9,370 nucleotides of DNA from an uncultured Eubacteriales bacterium (lineage in GTDB: Bacteria > Bacillota > Clostridia > Oscillospirales > Acutalibacteraceae). Below, in pieces: positions 1 to 6,500 of this stretch (within the stretch, counting starts at the first letter, position 1; each line of letters starts with the position of its first letter). The notes under the pieces are model-generated. The model did no database searches. It worked only from the letters and a program-made list of their open reading frames with translations, and was not told the DNA's origin. The position numbers and the translations under genes are program-made. The stretch spans positions 1 through 9,370 of the forward strand of contig CAKSQT010000063.1 in NCBI GenBank assembly GCA_934486755.1. The letters run 5' to 3'.

Positions 1-1
1 C

Positions 2-1987
2 GACCGCCTTGTGCAGATGTATCTTCCGCTTGCCAACCTTAAAATACACAGTTATCATTCGGGCAGGCTCAGCCGATACCGCCGCGAATTAAGGCTTGAT
101 AAAGGCGTGCATACCGTAAGCTACGCAAACTCCGGCAAGGTCTTCACAAGGGAGACCTTTGTGGGACTTAACCGTCAGGTTATGGCTATGTGCATATCCT
201 GTGACAGCCCTGCTTCGGTAAACCTTGATATAACGGTTGAAAGCCGTATAAAATCCGCCGTTTCAAACATCGGAAGCACCCTTTGTATTGAGGGTAACGC
301 GCCCGACTGCGTGTGTGACTACGGCGATATGTACCGTTCCGAAGAATATCAGATATACTCTGACGAAGCCGATAAAAAAGGTATGGCATTTTCGGTCGTG
401 ACCTCGGTGCGGACTACGGGCGGCACGGTGCGCATTGCCGACGGAATGCTTACTGTGCGCGACGCGGATAAGGCGGTTATATACCTTGCAGCAAGGACGG
501 GGTTTGAGGGATTTGACAAACATCCGTCGGTCAATATCGAGGAATGCCGCCAAAAATGCGTGGCTGACATAACTGCGGCTAAAAAAATCCCCTATTTCGA
601 CCTTATCAATCAAAACATACTTGCGCATAAGTCGTTTTATAACCGTTGCTGTATATCGCTCGGCAACTGCAAAAACGGCTCCGCCGCGACCAACGAACGC
701 CTCAAAAGGCTGAAAAACGGCGAGGAGGACAATTCCCTTTACGCCCTGCTTTTCAACTACGGCAAATATCTTACGATATGCGCGTCCCAAAGCGGGACCC
801 AACCTATGAATTTACAGGGTATATGGAACGATAAAATTCTTCCGCCCTGGAACTGCAACTACACCCTTAATATAAACACCGAAATGAATTATTGGCCTAC
901 CCTTGCCTGCGGACTTTTTGAATGTTTCAATCCGCTTACCCAGCTTGTCTGCGACCTTGAAAAAAGCGGAAAAGAAACCGCGTGCAATTACTACGGACTT
1001 GACGGCTGGGTCTGCCACCACTCAACCGACCTGTGGCGAATAACCCACCCTGCGACAAGCCGCCTTAACGGCAACGCCCAATGGGGATTTTGGAATATGT
1101 CCTCGGGTTGGCTTGCCCGTATGCTGTGGGATTACTACGTATATACGGGCGACGGGGCGTATCTTGAAAAGGTATATCCGATAATGGAGGGTGCCGCGAG
1201 GTTTTATAAAGGTCTCCTTACAGAGTGTGACGGCAAGTTGATTTTAGGCCTTACCACATCGCCCGAAAACAATTACATAGAAAACGGCGAGACCCACGCG
1301 ATAGACAAATCGACGGGAATGACCGAAGAAATAATCTATGCGTTGTTTACCGCCGTATCAAAGGCGCAGAACATTCTCGGCGAAAGGGATACATATTCAG
1401 AGCTTATTCCTAAGCTGAAACGCCCCGAAATACAGTCGGACGGCAGTCTTTGCGAGTGGTACAGCGAACACGGCGTGTGGGACGAACATCACCGCCACGT
1501 TTCGCACCTATACGGTCTGTTCCCCGACAGCCAGTTTACCGCCGAGCAGAAAAAAGCGGCTGAAAAAACGCTTATTTCCCGTTCGGACGGCGGCACGGGT
1601 TGGAGCCTTGCTTGGAAAATAAACCTCTGGGCACGCCTCGGCGACGGCGAACACGCCTTAAAACTGCTGAATAATCAGTTAAATCCCGTAGACAGCGCCT
1701 GCAACAGCACCGATATAGGCGGCGGAAGCTATCCCAACCTTTTCTGCGCCCACCCGCCGTTCCAAATTGACGGCAACTTCGGCGCCGCAAGCGGCATAAT
1801 CCAAATGCTTTTGCAGCTTGACGAAAACGGCGAGCCTATCTTTCTCCCCGCGCTTCCCGAAAAGTGGAAAAGCGGAAAGGTATGCGGACTTCGTATTCCC
1901 AACAACCGCAGCGTCAATTTTGAGTGGGAAGACGGAAAAATAACCAAAAGCGAAATTATAGACAACAATACAGAAAACGAGGAGTAA
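2..1987 (+). CDS. Alpha-L-fucosidase, glycoside hydrolase family 95 (5' partial)
   Basis: Inverting exo-enzyme of the GH95 type, which releases terminal L-fucose (typically alpha-1,2-linked) from glycans. The frame is open to the window edge (D-R-L before the GTG at 11), so that GTG is not the start. The visible 661 residues are short of the roughly 750-800 usual for the family, so about 100 N-terminal residues, including any signal peptide, lie upstream and location in the cell cannot be judged. Conserved blocks follow GH95 order: NLQGIWND (from base 809), the NIN pair of catalytic asparagines (codons 869 and 875) followed by TEMNYWP, SPENNY with the presumed general acid Glu (codon 1265), HRHVSHLYGLFP (about 1490-1525), and FQIDGNFG with the catalytic Asp (codon 1769). 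All key residues are present. The gene ends 6 bases before fucU, which fits a fucose-release operon. Galactosidase activity is known for some GH95 members, so substrate is inferred. Confidence 0.93.
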   Translation, partial: DRLVQMYLPLANLKIHSYHSGRLSRYRRELRLDKGVHTVSYANSGKVFTRETFVGLNRQVMAMCISCDSPASVNLDITVESRIKSAVSNIGSTLCIEGNAPDCVCDYGDMYRSEEYQIYSDEADKKGMAFSVVTSVRTTGGTVRIADGMLTVRDADKAVIYLAARTGFEGFDKHPSVNIEECRQKCVADITAAKKIPYFDLINQNILAHKSFYNRCCISLGNCKNGSAATNERLKRLKNGEEDNSLYALLFNYGKYLTICASQSGTQPMNLQGIWNDKILPPWNCNYTLNINTEMNYWPTLACGLFECFNPLTQLVCDLEKSGKETACNYYGLDGWVCHHSTDLWRITHPATSRLNGNAQWGFWNMSSGWLARMLWDYYVYTGDGAYLEKVYPIMEGAARFYKGLLTECDGKLILGLTTSPENNYIENGETHAIDKSTGMTEEIIYALFTAVSKAQNILGERDTYSELIPKLKRPEIQSDGSLCEWYSEHGVWDEHHRHVSHLYGLFPDSQFTAEQKKAAEKTLISRSDGGTGWSLAWKINLWARLGDGEHALKLLNNQLNPVDSACNSTDIGGGSYPNLFCAHPPFQIDGNFGAASGIIQMLLQLDENGEPIFLPALPEKWKSGKVCGLRIPNNRSVNFEWEDGKITKSEIIDNNTENEE

Positions 1988-1993
1988 AAAATT

Positions 1994-2431
1994 ATGCTTA
2001 AAAACGTACCGAAAATCTTATCACCCGAACTTTTAAAGGTTCTTTGCGAAATGGGTCACAGCGACCGTTTGGTAATTGCCGACGGCAATTTCCCGAGCGA
2101 AAGTATGGGCAAAAACGCAATCGTTATCCGTGCCGACGGTCACGGAACATCGGAAATACTTGACGCTATATTAAAGGTATTCCCGCTTGATACTTATGTT
2201 GAAAAACCTGTAAATCTTATGCAGGTTATGCCTGGCGACAACGTTGAGACCCCTATATGGGACGAATACGAAAAAATCGTCTCAAAGAACGACGAAAGAG
2301 GTAAGAACGCGATAGGTCAGATAGAGCGCTTTGCGTTTTATGAGGAGGCTAAAAAGGCTTATGCCATAATAGCAACCTCCGAGGGCGCGCTTTACGCCAA
2401 CATAATGCTCCAAAAGGGCGTAGTAATTTAA
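1994..2431 (+). CDS. fucU: L-fucose mutarotase (RbsD/FucU family)
   Basis: Cytoplasmic enzyme that interconverts alpha- and beta-L-fucose so that released sugar can enter catabolism. The 145-residue length matches FucU (about 140). Visible family motifs are GHSD with His22, the VIADGNFP block with Asp30, RADGHGTSEILDAI (46-59), and the diagnostic IERFAFYEEAKKAYAIIAT (110-128) followed by Tyr134. These favour FucU over the ribose pyranase RbsD. The ATG at 1994 is preceded by GAGGAG that overlaps the end of the fucosidase gene, with 6 bases between stop and start, so the two are probably translated from one mRNA. The neighbouring GH95 gene supports fucose as substrate. No fucose isomerase, kinase or aldolase gene is visible, so the downstream pathway (phosphorylating or oxidative) is undecided here. 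Confidence 0.93.
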   Translation: MLKNVPKILSPELLKVLCEMGHSDRLVIADGNFPSESMGKNAIVIRADGHGTSEILDAILKVFPLDTYVEKPVNLMQVMPGDNVETPIWDEYEKIVSKNDERGKNAIGQIERFAFYEEAKKAYAIIATSEGALYANIMLQKGVVI

Positions 2432-2456
2432 GACCGCAAATCGAGGAGGTTTTATA

Positions 2457-3164
2457 ATGGCTTATCTTCAAAATATGTGTCCGTCCGAGCTTAAAGCCGC
2501 CGCCGAAAACGGCGCTCCGCTTATGATAGCAGCAGGCTCAATAGAGTACCACGGCAGTCAGCTTCCGCTCGGCACCGATCTGTTTATAGTTGACGGGCTT
2601 TTGCGCGAAATAGAAAAACGCGCGGACGTTGTTATTGCTCCGCCGTTTACATTCTGCCCAACAGGCTTTATGGTGTCGGGTCCCAAGCTCGGCACGGTTG
2701 ACATTCACCCAGGCACATTTATACAGTACTGTGCCGAAATACTTTCGTGCTATAAAAAAATGGGCTTTAAAAAGATATATGTTCTCGTTCATCATCAGGG
2801 CGGAAACATATCACGGTTTCTTAAAATCGCCGTTGAGCAGATAAACTCCTACGGCGCTTATGCGGACGCGGGATACGGCTGGTGGACCGAGAGAAAACAG
2901 CCTGCCGACACCTGCGATATAGAGATAGCCGCTACAATAATCGGCGAGAACGATGTTAAGAGCGAGTTTTTCGGTCACGGCGGAAAGGGTGAAACCCAGC
3001 CGATTATGGCGCTTTACCCAGAGCTTGTGAAGATGGATAAGCTCACCGATAACGAGGCTTGGTGGAACGAGAGCGCTCCCGAAGCCAATAAACAAAACTC
3101 CGACAAAGCCATGGAAATTCTTATAAATAACTGGCTTGAGAAGCTCGAAGCGGATAAGAAGTAA
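2457..3164 (+). CDS. Creatininase-family metal-dependent hydrolase, unknown substrate
   Basis: A 235-residue protein of the creatininase/creatinine amidohydrolase family, whose members cleave cyclic amides or C-N bonds with a two-metal site. The first ligand block is clear: GSIEYHGSQLPLGTD gives Glu30, His32 and Asp41. A C-terminal HGGKGETQ (His174, Glu179) matches the HAGxxET block. The central block, usually NGHGGN or NGHxEN, reads HHQGGN (112-117), so the usual His ligand is occupied by Gln114, with His112 and His113 just before it. The hydrolase fold looks intact in length. GAGGAGGT at 2443-2450 is followed by ATG at 2457, giving a very strong ribosome binding site, 25 bases after fucU. 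Its place in a fucose cluster suggests action on a sugar-derived lactone or amide, but that is inference; true creatininase activity is unlikely from context. It is the last gene before the next promoter, and I see no convincing terminator after it. Confidence 0.85.
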   Translation: MAYLQNMCPSELKAAAENGAPLMIAAGSIEYHGSQLPLGTDLFIVDGLLREIEKRADVVIAPPFTFCPTGFMVSGPKLGTVDIHPGTFIQYCAEILSCYKKMGFKKIYVLVHHQGGNISRFLKIAVEQINSYGAYADAGYGWWTERKQPADTCDIEIAATIIGENDVKSEFFGHGGKGETQPIMALYPELVKMDKLTDNEAWWNESAPEANKQNSDKAMEILINNWLEKLEADKK

Positions 3165-3198
3165 ATAATGGAATTAATATATTATTAAAAAAATGATG

Positions 3199-3226
3199 TA
3201 GACTTTTGCGTAAAAATCAGTATAAT
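3199..3226 (+). promoter_or_regulatory. Sigma-A-type promoter for the dockerin-protein operon
   Basis: TAGACT (3199-3204, four of six matches to TTGACA), a 16-base spacer, and a perfect TATAAT (3221-3226). Transcription would start near 3233. This separates the unit from the fucose genes and leaves a leader of about 85 bases that holds the heptad repeats. It also argues against translation starting at the TTG at 3237, which would lie practically at the mRNA end. Confidence 0.7.
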
Positions 3227-3262
3227 TATATACGCATTGGCAGTTTGCCCTTGTTTATTTGT

Positions 3263-3297
3263 TTACTTCTTCACTCTTCACTCTTACTTATTACTTA
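3263..3297 (+). repeat. Five tandem 7-base repeats in the leader
   Basis: Five consecutive heptads with no gaps: TTACTTC, then TTCACTC twice, then TTACTTA twice. The shared pattern is TT(A/C)(C/A)(T/C)T(C/A). They lie between the predicted transcription start (about 3233) and the ribosome binding site at 3303, so they form a pyrimidine-rich part of the 5' UTR. They resemble short tandemly repeated repetitive heptamers known from intergenic DNA of some bacteria. A second heptad tract lies at 8806-8833. Confidence 0.75.
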
Positions 3298-3302
3298 AAA
3301 AA

Positions 3303-3308
3303 AGGGGG
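3303..3308 (+). promoter_or_regulatory. Ribosome binding site that decides the GTG start at 3318
   Basis: The AGGGGG block ends nine bases before the GTG at 3318, whose product begins with a textbook signal peptide. The longer in-frame reading from TTG 3237 has no ribosome binding site and would put the heptad repeat into the protein. Confidence 0.65.
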
Positions 3309-3317
3309 TTCGGTACT

Positions 3318-4820
3318 GTGAAAAAACGCATAATTTCAGTACTTACAATTTTTTGTTTGATTTTTTCGCTCGGTGCCGTGCCCGTAGGCGCAGACGGTTA
3401 TTACGATTACGAGTATCCTCCCGTTTACATATATGCGGAAGCTACGCCCGTTTCGGACAATAATATTGTTACCGTCACGGCGTACCTGATGACGGACGAG
3501 GATATTCAGCTTTCGGGAATACAGCTTGAATTGTCCCAACAGTATTCAAGACCGCTGTATAAGCGTTCGATAAAGGCGATAAGAGGCGGCGAAACGTTCC
3601 CTAATTACAGCACTTCAAATGTGACGGACAGCGGCTCGCAGGACGGCGACAACCTATACAGTCCCGTGCATTTCCGTTTCCTGTGGGAGTCCCTTTCGGA
3701 TATTACTGTTTCAAAGGGAACAACCGAGATATTTTCCGTTGATTTTGAGGTAGAGTCCGACTCGCCTGACGGTCTTTATTTGTTCAACTTTGAGTGTAAG
3801 GATATGTATCGGCACTCTGAGGACAGCGAAGACCAAACGTATGATATTCCGTTTGCATACTACGGTTATCCTGACCTTGACCCCAAAACAAGTCCTTATG
3901 AGGTCATATTTAAAAAGGGAGAGGATATGGAGATATATCCTTCGCCGATAACGATACCTGCGGGCGGCTCCTCCGATCTCTATTCAAACAAAGAGGTAAA
4001 GGAGTGGGACTCATTCGACAGCAGGATTGCGGAAATAGACAGCAACGGGCACATTGTCGCCAAAAAAACGGGAACGACTTATATATTCGCTTATTACGAT
4101 TACTATTCCGAATCTGTCGGCGGGTATTATACCGAAAGCAGTATTTGCCCTGTTACGGTAACCGAACCTCAGCTTTGGTTTTTCAATATAGTTACGCCCC
4201 CGACCAAAACGGAATACCTTGTCGGCGAGAAATTCGACCCTGCGGGACTTACCCTGTTTACAGGCTATGACAGCGGCGTTAATGAAACGATAGAGCCGAA
4301 CTCAGATTTTAAATATGAATATGATTTTTCCTTTGCGGGCGAAAAACAGGTTAAGATAATATATAAGAAATCATATTGTTTTTTAACCGTAAACGTTTTG
4401 CCATTAAACGGTATTCATTCAGACAGGTTTGAGGTCGCGGACGGACTTATATATAAGATTCCGTCAGGCACGTCGGTTGCTGAGCTGTTAAACTCTATCG
4501 CCGAAAAGGACCTTGTAAAAATAATGTCGGGCAACACTGAGGTGACCGACGGGTATGTTTCAACGGGTATGCGCGCCGTTTTAAGCGTTGACGGCGAGGA
4601 ACGTTACTCTGCCGATATCGCCGTAAGCGGCGACATAAACGGCGACGGCGAGGTTAATATACTCGACCTTATAAGCCTTAAAAAAATCACTTCCGAGCTT
4701 AAAACCGCGTCAAAAGCCCAAATTGCGGCGGCAACCGACTCAGCAACGGCGGCATCGGTCAAAGCCGCAGACCTTGTAAAAATGAAACGCAGACTTATTG
4801 GTATAGGAGATAGTTTTTAA
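3318..4820 (+). CDS. Secreted cohesin-like / Ig-like / dockerin protein
   Basis: A 500-residue exported protein with no catalytic domain that I recognise. The signal peptide is residues 1-25 (Lys-Lys-Arg, hydrophobic core, cleavage after VGA). About 35-194 is beta-rich with cohesin-like features: an interaction-type strand (IQLSGIQLEL) and a late GTTEIFSVDFEV...DGLYLFNF segment. About 205-281 resembles a bacterial Ig-like group 2 domain (SRIAEIDSNGHIVAKKTGTTYIFA). About 287-360 resembles a group 3 Ig-like domain (TPPTKTEYLVGEKFDPAGLTL). About 363-435 is the small module often found before dockerins (GTSVAELL, VSTGM). The C-terminal dockerin-like module (438-498) has one complete calcium loop: Asp439, Asn441, Asp443, Asn447, Asp450. 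The second loop, from Asp474 to Asp485, lacks the ligands at positions 3, 5 and 9. The start is GTG 3318 with AGGGGG upstream. The stop is directly followed by the next gene's ATG, so the genes are co-translated. The likely role is a surface adhesin or scaffold part. The cohesin assignment is the least certain. Confidence 0.8.
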   Translation: MKKRIISVLTIFCLIFSLGAVPVGADGYYDYEYPPVYIYAEATPVSDNNIVTVTAYLMTDEDIQLSGIQLELSQQYSRPLYKRSIKAIRGGETFPNYSTSNVTDSGSQDGDNLYSPVHFRFLWESLSDITVSKGTTEIFSVDFEVESDSPDGLYLFNFECKDMYRHSEDSEDQTYDIPFAYYGYPDLDPKTSPYEVIFKKGEDMEIYPSPITIPAGGSSDLYSNKEVKEWDSFDSRIAEIDSNGHIVAKKTGTTYIFAYYDYYSESVGGYYTESSICPVTVTEPQLWFFNIVTPPTKTEYLVGEKFDPAGLTLFTGYDSGVNETIEPNSDFKYEYDFSFAGEKQVKIIYKKSYCFLTVNVLPLNGIHSDRFEVADGLIYKIPSGTSVAELLNSIAEKDLVKIMSGNTEVTDGYVSTGMRAVLSVDGEERYSADIAVSGDINGDGEVNILDLISLKKITSELKTASKAQIAAATDSATAASVKAADLVKMKRRLIGIGDSF

Positions 4821-5720
4821 ATGTCCGACACAAAAATATCCGCAGTAAAAAATTTCTTCTGCGGTCTTAAAAACAAACTTACCGAAAAAGACGGTAAGAA
4901 GCTGCTTATATGGATAGGCGGCGCACTGCTTTTTATAATCGCGGTGCTTGTAATCTGCCTGTCGCTCAAATCCGACCGCGTTGGCAAGGCGCTTGATTCT
5001 TCTAACTATGACAGAGTTCAGGTGCGCGTTGCTCAGTCGTTTGTATCGAACGATACCGACAGCAGTTCTGCCGACACATCGTCCGACGGCGAAAACGGCG
5101 ACTATACGTCTGAAATATACCAAAACGGGTATTATGACGAAAACGGCGAGTTTGTTGCGGACAGCAGCACCGCGTCGGACGGAACCTCGTCTGACAGTAC
5201 GGCAGACGAACCGCAGGAAATAAGCGTCCTCAAAAAGGACGGCGACGTTTACTATGAGGAAGGTCTCAGCGGAAAATGCTACTACTACACACGCGACGGC
5301 AAAGATTACGTTATGTATTATGACGATTTTTACGGCATTAATAAGGACAACGGGAAATGGACCGAAGTGCCAGCCGAAAATTACAGCATTGCCCCGTCGT
5401 TTGACTTTTCGGTGCTTGACAAAATAAAAAAATCCGACCTTAAAAAGAGCGGAGATTACTATGTTCCCAAAAAGGATACAGAGCAGGTATTTTTCGATGT
5501 TTTAAAAATTCAAAACAAGCAGTATTATTCCGACTGCGGTATTAAATTCAGCTTTGAAAAGGGCAAAATTACAGGAATTACCGCCGATTATATCTTTAAA
5601 TACACAGGCACCTCGTCAGACTCCGAGGGTCAGGAGTACACCGCAAAATTAACCTATACCTTCTCGTATAACGACGAAGAAATAAAACTACCCAAGGCGG
5701 ACGTTACAAATGAAGAATAA
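4821..5720 (+). CDS. Single-pass membrane protein with acidic Ser/Thr-rich linker, unknown function
   Basis: A 299-residue protein I do not recognise. A short Lys-rich cytoplasmic head (1-27) leads to one membrane segment (about 28-49, LLIWIGGALLFIIAVL...), so the bulk should lie outside. Residues about 73-135 are low-complexity and rich in Ser, Thr, Asp and Gly, like a wall-spanning linker. Residues about 140-295 form a Tyr/Asp/Lys-rich extracellular domain (ISVLKKDGDVYYEEG, GKWTEVPAENYS, KSGDYYVPKK) whose alternating strands recall LolA/LppX-like beta-sheet lipoprotein domains; that resemblance is only an impression. AGGAGA (4805-4810) precedes the ATG, which directly abuts the upstream stop TAA. 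The end overlaps the next gene by 11 bases. Tight packing between a dockerin protein and a membrane-anchored cohesin-like protein suggests a shared surface function. It carries no lipobox and no LPXTG sorting signal. Confidence 0.85.
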   Translation: MSDTKISAVKNFFCGLKNKLTEKDGKKLLIWIGGALLFIIAVLVICLSLKSDRVGKALDSSNYDRVQVRVAQSFVSNDTDSSSADTSSDGENGDYTSEIYQNGYYDENGEFVADSSTASDGTSSDSTADEPQEISVLKKDGDVYYEEGLSGKCYYYTRDGKDYVMYYDDFYGINKDNGKWTEVPAENYSIAPSFDFSVLDKIKKSDLKKSGDYYVPKKDTEQVFFDVLKIQNKQYYSDCGIKFSFEKGKITGITADYIFKYTGTSSDSEGQEYTAKLTYTFSYNDEEIKLPKADVTNEE

Positions 5721-6299
5721 ATTGCTTAAAATTATTTCTGTCTGTGCCGCGCTTATGATTGCGCTGTCAACATTTGTCTTTGCCGACGGCGGCACGATAT
5801 TCACCGTAAATTATACCGACCCAGATAAGGATACCGTTAATATTTCGGTAAGTCCCGACCAAAAGGACGGCGCAGGCGGTCTTCATCTTATAGCAACATA
5901 CGACACGTCAAAATGGAAGCTGAAATCAGGCTCTGAAAAATGCGGTCTTAAAAAAGGCGAGGTAAGCGCGTCCGACGGTACGGTCCAACTGCTTTGGGAC
6001 ACGACGACGACTACAAAATGCCCGACGTGATTATGTCCGCGTCATTCAAAAAGGTAAGCAAATCCGCCGAAATCAGCGATATTACCTTTTCGGTGAACGA
6101 TTATTATGACAATACAGTCCAGATGAACGACATACCGTATCAGATAGAATACAAACAGACAAAGGACGCAAAAACGGCGCGCAAGCCGTTTAACCCCGTC
6201 CCCGCGATTATAATAACCTTAGTGGTTTTGGCGCTTGTCGGCACGTTTGGATATTTTTATTATAAGATATACATAGCGCCTAAAAGCTCAAAGCATTGA
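5710..6299 (+). pseudogene. Membrane-anchored cohesin-like surface protein, interrupted by a one-base frameshift
   Basis: Two reading frames together make one sensible protein of about 196 residues. The first (5710-6030) starts with a signal peptide (KNKLLKIISVCAALMIALST, cleavage near FVFA) and a beta-rich region (GGLHLIATYDTSKWKLKSG, VQLLWD) resembling the first half of a cohesin-like domain. It then runs into TGA at 6028. The second frame continues from about 6003 with PDVIMSASFKKV and ISDITFSVNDYYDN, which is the second half, followed by a proline-containing linker, a membrane segment (about 6198-6263) and a basic tail (KSSKH) ending at 6299. The span of 590 bases is one short of a multiple of three, so a single missing base near the ACG/GAC repeat (6001-6011) explains everything. 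The ATG overlaps the upstream gene by 11 bases, with a weak AAGGCGG upstream, suggesting translational coupling. Mutation, assembly error and recoding cannot be told apart here. If intact, it would be a type I membrane protein displaying a cohesin-like domain. Confidence 0.8.
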
Positions 6300-6320
6300 T
6301 TTTTAACACCGTTCGCATTT

Positions 6321-6356
6321 GCGACTGCATTCGACATTAAAGTGCGGTCGCTTTTT
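6321..6356 (+). terminator. Rho-independent terminator of the dockerin-protein operon
   Basis: A nine-base-pair stem, GCGACTGCA (6321-6329) with TGCGGTCGC (6343-6351) including one G-U pair, encloses a 13-base loop and is followed by TTTTT (6352-6356). It starts 21 bases after the stop at 6299 and precedes the next promoter. Confidence 0.8.
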
Positions 6357-6364
6357 AAATTTTG

Positions 6365-6393
6365 TTGATACATAAAGGAATTTGTGGTAGAAT
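6365..6393 (+). promoter_or_regulatory. Promoter of the glycolipid gene cluster
   Basis: TTGATA (6365-6370), exactly 17 bases, then TAGAAT (6388-6393), each one mismatch from consensus, with TG at 6385-6386 forming an extended -10. Transcription would begin near 6400. The longest in-frame reading of the next gene begins with GTG 6384 inside this element, which rules that start out. Confidence 0.8.
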
Positions 6394-6423
6394 ATAATTA
6401 CTATACAAGTGTTGCCCCCGACA

Positions 6424-6461
6424 GCGCGGCGTTGTTCAAAAACCGCCGTTTGCGCGGCGTT
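6424..6461 (+). other. Leader with 10-base direct repeat and alternative hairpins
   Basis: GCGCGGCGTT occurs twice (6424-6433 and 6452-6461). Between the copies CGCCG (6444-6448) can pair with CGGCG of the first copy (6427-6431, 12-base loop) or of the second (6455-6459, 6-base loop), but not both. The element lies in the roughly 100-base 5' UTR between the predicted transcription start and the ATG at 6501. No known riboswitch class is recognised, and a regulatory role is inference. Confidence 0.4.
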
Positions 6462-6500
6462 CTGTCCCTGTTCGGCGCGACACAGGAAACGGAGATTGAG

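Noticed and set aside
11..13. GTG as start of the fucosidase
   Set aside because: The frame is open to the left edge with family-like residues before it, and the protein from here is about 100 residues shorter than GH95 enzymes.
263..802. Long minus-strand reading frame inside the fucosidase, and similar antisense frames elsewhere in the window
   Set aside because: They mirror well-supported plus-strand genes, show no family motifs and lack ribosome binding sites.
3165..3195. Terminator after the creatininase-family gene
   Set aside because: Only a weak A/T stem (AATAAT with ATTATT) can form and no T-run follows on the plus strand.
3263..3297. CRISPR array
   Set aside because: The units are seven bases with no spacers.
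3237..3317. N-terminal extension of the dockerin protein from TTG 3237
   Set aside because: It lies at the predicted transcription start, has no ribosome binding site, and would translate the heptad repeat ahead of a normal signal peptide.
6001..6011. ACG/GAC repeat as a phase-variation switch
   Set aside because: Three-base units do not change the reading frame when copy number changes.
5995..6030. Canonical programmed -1 frameshift site
   Set aside because: There is no X-XXY-YYZ heptamer and no convincing stimulatory stem or spaced upstream Shine-Dalgarno; only a weak A-AAA is present, so recoding stays a minor option.
6384..6500. N-terminal extension of the CrtO-like protein from GTG 6384
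   Set aside because: The codon is inside the extended -10 element, and the ATG at 6501 has a proper GGAG and matches the family's N-terminus.
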